A DNA stretch of 14,232 bases from Akkermansiaceae bacterium UBA5020 (lineage in GTDB: Bacteria > Verrucomicrobiota > Verrucomicrobiia > Verrucomicrobiales > DEV007). The notes under the pieces were generated by a model that had not been told where the DNA came from, did not search any database, and saw nothing but the letters and a program-made list of their open reading frames with translations. The translations under genes and the position numbers were made by a program. Of the stretch, positions 12,635-14,232 are shown in pieces; position 1 is the first letter of the stretch; each line of letters starts with the position of its first letter. The DNA lies in the NCBI GenBank assembly GCA_002396885.1, contig DGXY01000110.1, positions 1-14,232 on the forward strand, written 5' to 3'.

Positions 12635-14137
12635 TCACCACAAGACCGGCGGCTCCGCCCCACTTGTCGAACTCTTCTTCAGCGGCTTCGCCCCGACTTC
12701 CTTCCGCCAATCGTTCAACAAACCCGAGAACTCCTCGACGAGGCCGCTCTCGAGTTGTTCGAGGTTGTTGTGCTGCTGGGCATCGGTGGGAAGGTCGTAG
12801 AGCTCGAAGGCGCCGTCCTCGAGGTCCTGGATGAGGATGTGATTACCCTGCCGCACCGCGCTGGCGGGGAAGCCGCCCTGGTTCGAATAATGCGGGTAGT
12901 GGAAGAAGAGAGGACCGCGGTCGAACTTGGCGAAGGGATTGCGCAGAAGCGTCACGAAACTGACGCCGTCAACGTGCTGATCGGGCCTCGCGGGGAGTCC
13001 GGCCATCTCGAGCAGGGTCGGATAAAAGTCGGTGCTGACGGCGGGGGCGGTGCATCGGGTCCCGGCCGAGGCGACCCCGGGCCAGCGCACCACGGTGGGC
13101 ACGCGGATGCCGCCCTCGTAGATCCAACCTTTGCCTCCGCGGTAGGGCAGGTTGGAGGTGGGAAGTCCCTCCGAGGTGGAGACGCCGCCGTTGTCGGAAG
13201 TGAAAACGATCGCGGTGGTGTCGCGAAGGTTCAGCTCGTCGAGCTTGGCGAGAACGCGGCCGACGGCTGCATCCATGCCCTCGACCATGGCGGCGTAGAT
13301 GGCGTGGTCCTGCCGGATGCGCACGGTGCGGGGCTCTTGGGTATCGGGCCAGACCTGGCGCTCGCGGCCCGGGTCAAAGCGGCCTTCTTCGACATTCAAC
13401 CCGAGGGTGGCGGCTTTCTTTTCGTATTTGTCGACGAGCTCCTGAGGGGCCTGCAGGGGCGTGTGGACCGCGTAGAAGCACAGGTTGAGGAAGAAGGGCT
13501 GGTTCGCCTTGGCCGACTCTTCGATGAAGGTGGCGGATTCCTCGGCGAGGCGGGTGGTGAGGTATTCGCCATCGGGGCCGGCAGGCAGGTTGGTGACGTT
13601 TTTGTAAGGCGAGAAGTGGCTGTGAGGCATACCGTTTTCACCGCCTCCACGATTCACCTGAAATCCCTGGTCGGTGGGCAGGGCACCGTTGCCGCCGAGG
13701 TGCCATTTGCCGATGTGGCCGGTGCGGTAGCCTGCCTCCTGGAAGGCCTCGGCCACGGTCACTTCGGAAAGGGCCAGCTCGGTCTCAAAATCGGCGGCGT
13801 CGAATTTGCCGGCGCGTTGTCCGGTGAAGAAATTCGTCGTGCCGAGGCGCGCGGGAGATTTGCCGGTGAGGATGCTCGCACGGGTCGGCGAGCAGACCGG
13901 CGAAGCGGCATAGAAGTCGGTGAAGACCATCCCACTGGCGGCGAGGCTGTCGAGGTGGGGCGTTTCGTAAAAGCCACCGGGCTGGTTGAAACCGACATCC
14001 TGATACCCGAGGTCGTCGGCGAGAATGAAGAGGACGTTCAGCTTGTCCTGCGAGACTGCCGGCAAGGCCGCGCCGGTGAGACTGAACAGCACGAGGGCAA
14101 ACCGGGCGGAGAAAAAGCGGGACTTCATACGGGTCAT
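12635..14137 (-). CDS. Secreted type I (formylglycine) sulfatase
   Basis: Family S1 sulfatases hydrolyse sulfate esters of polysaccharides or small molecules and need a cysteine converted to formylglycine. The 500-residue protein starts with a basic region and a hydrophobic core (about 10-26), and a likely signal peptidase site follows AVS at 27-29, so it is exported. Metal ligands Asp41-Asp42 come first. The sulfatase signature CSPTRASILTG at 82-92 has Cys82 as the modified residue and Arg86 stabilising it. GKWHLG (143-148) supplies Lys144 and His146, VHTPLQAP (224-231) His225, and TSDNGG (313-318) Asp315/Asn316, with Lys336 in RGGKGWIYEGG. All core residues are present. A second ATG three codons in is possible, and neither has a Shine-Dalgarno sequence. 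No formylglycine-generating enzyme is encoded here. It converges on the epimerase operon; its substrate cannot be assigned. Confidence 0.95.
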   Translation of the reverse strand: MTRMKSRFFSARFALVLFSLTGAALPAVSQDKLNVLFILADDLGYQDVGFNQPGGFYETPHLDSLAASGMVFTDFYAASPVCSPTRASILTGKSPARLGTTNFFTGQRAGKFDAADFETELALSEVTVAEAFQEAGYRTGHIGKWHLGGNGALPTDQGFQVNRGGGENGMPHSHFSPYKNVTNLPAGPDGEYLTTRLAEESATFIEESAKANQPFFLNLCFYAVHTPLQAPQELVDKYEKKAATLGLNVEEGRFDPGRERQVWPDTQEPRTVRIRQDHAIYAAMVEGMDAAVGRVLAKLDELNLRDTTAIVFTSDNGGVSTSEGLPTSNLPYRGGKGWIYEGGIRVPTVVRWPGVASAGTRCTAPAVSTDFYPTLLEMAGLPARPDQHVDGVSFVTLLRNPFAKFDRGPLFFHYPHYSNQGGFPASAVRQGNHILIQDLEDGAFELYDLPTDAQQHNNLEQLESGLVEEFSGLLNDWRKEVGAKPLKKSSTSGAEPPVLW

Positions 14138-14232
14138 GGAGGATACGCCGATCCGTTCGCCGCCGCAATGGACGTGATAAGTGAAAGCCTGACTTACCGT
14201 CGATCAAAGAAGAGGCGGCCTACCATCGAGCG
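14138..14232. other. Upstream region of the sulfatase gene, nothing assigned
   Basis: These 95 bp hold no recognisable gene. On the minus strand a TTGATC with loosely spaced T-rich hexamers before the sulfatase start is the nearest thing to a promoter, but no -10 box at normal spacing convinces me. Confidence 0.4.

Overview
This is a GC-rich, densely coding chromosomal window with thirteen protein genes and no sign of an insertion sequence, phage, CRISPR array, tRNA or rRNA. The broad make-up suggests a member of the PVC group, most likely Verrucomicrobiota: an exported formylglycine-type sulfatase, a transmembrane GAF/SpoIIE-type phosphatase paired with a STAS protein, and a grpE-dnaJ pair without dnaK. 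This placement is inference, because no marker gene that fixes taxonomy lies in the window.

Left block (45-6133, all on the minus strand, read right to left): a STAS-domain antagonist, a membrane-anchored GAF/PP2C phosphatase, grpE, dnaJ and priA follow one another with gaps of 21, 64, 3 and 28 nt. The first two look like the output end of a partner-switching signalling system. The next two are co-chaperones of DnaK, and the last is the replication-restart helicase. They may share transcripts, which would link stress signalling, protein folding and fork restart.

Middle block: a small lipoprotein gene of unknown function and mazG (nucleotide-pool cleaning) are also on the minus strand. rsmE (16S rRNA methylation) diverges from mazG across a spacer of under 60 bp and is followed by a membrane-anchored alpha/beta hydrolase.

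Right block (9613-12527, plus strand): a Gfo/Idh/MocA oxidoreductase, an unrecognised protein that reads as a beta-propeller, and a UDP-glucuronate-epimerase-like SDR enzyme form a tight three-gene unit with gaps of 21 nt and then a 1-nt stop/start overlap. A plausible sigma-70 promoter lies in front. The unit probably makes or modifies a nucleotide sugar or surface glycan. A secreted sulfatase gene converges on it from the right, and the 107-bp spacer between them can fold into an extensive RNA structure.

No gene-free stretch exceeds about 135 bp. The outer edges (1-44 and 14138-14232) hold no recognisable gene. Only priA has a strong Shine-Dalgarno sequence; nearly all other starts lack one. 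The genes are mostly ordinary housekeeping and metabolism. The least-described items are the propeller protein with its operon, the convergent structured spacer, the STAS-phosphatase-chaperone linkage and the prevalence of starts without a Shine-Dalgarno sequence.
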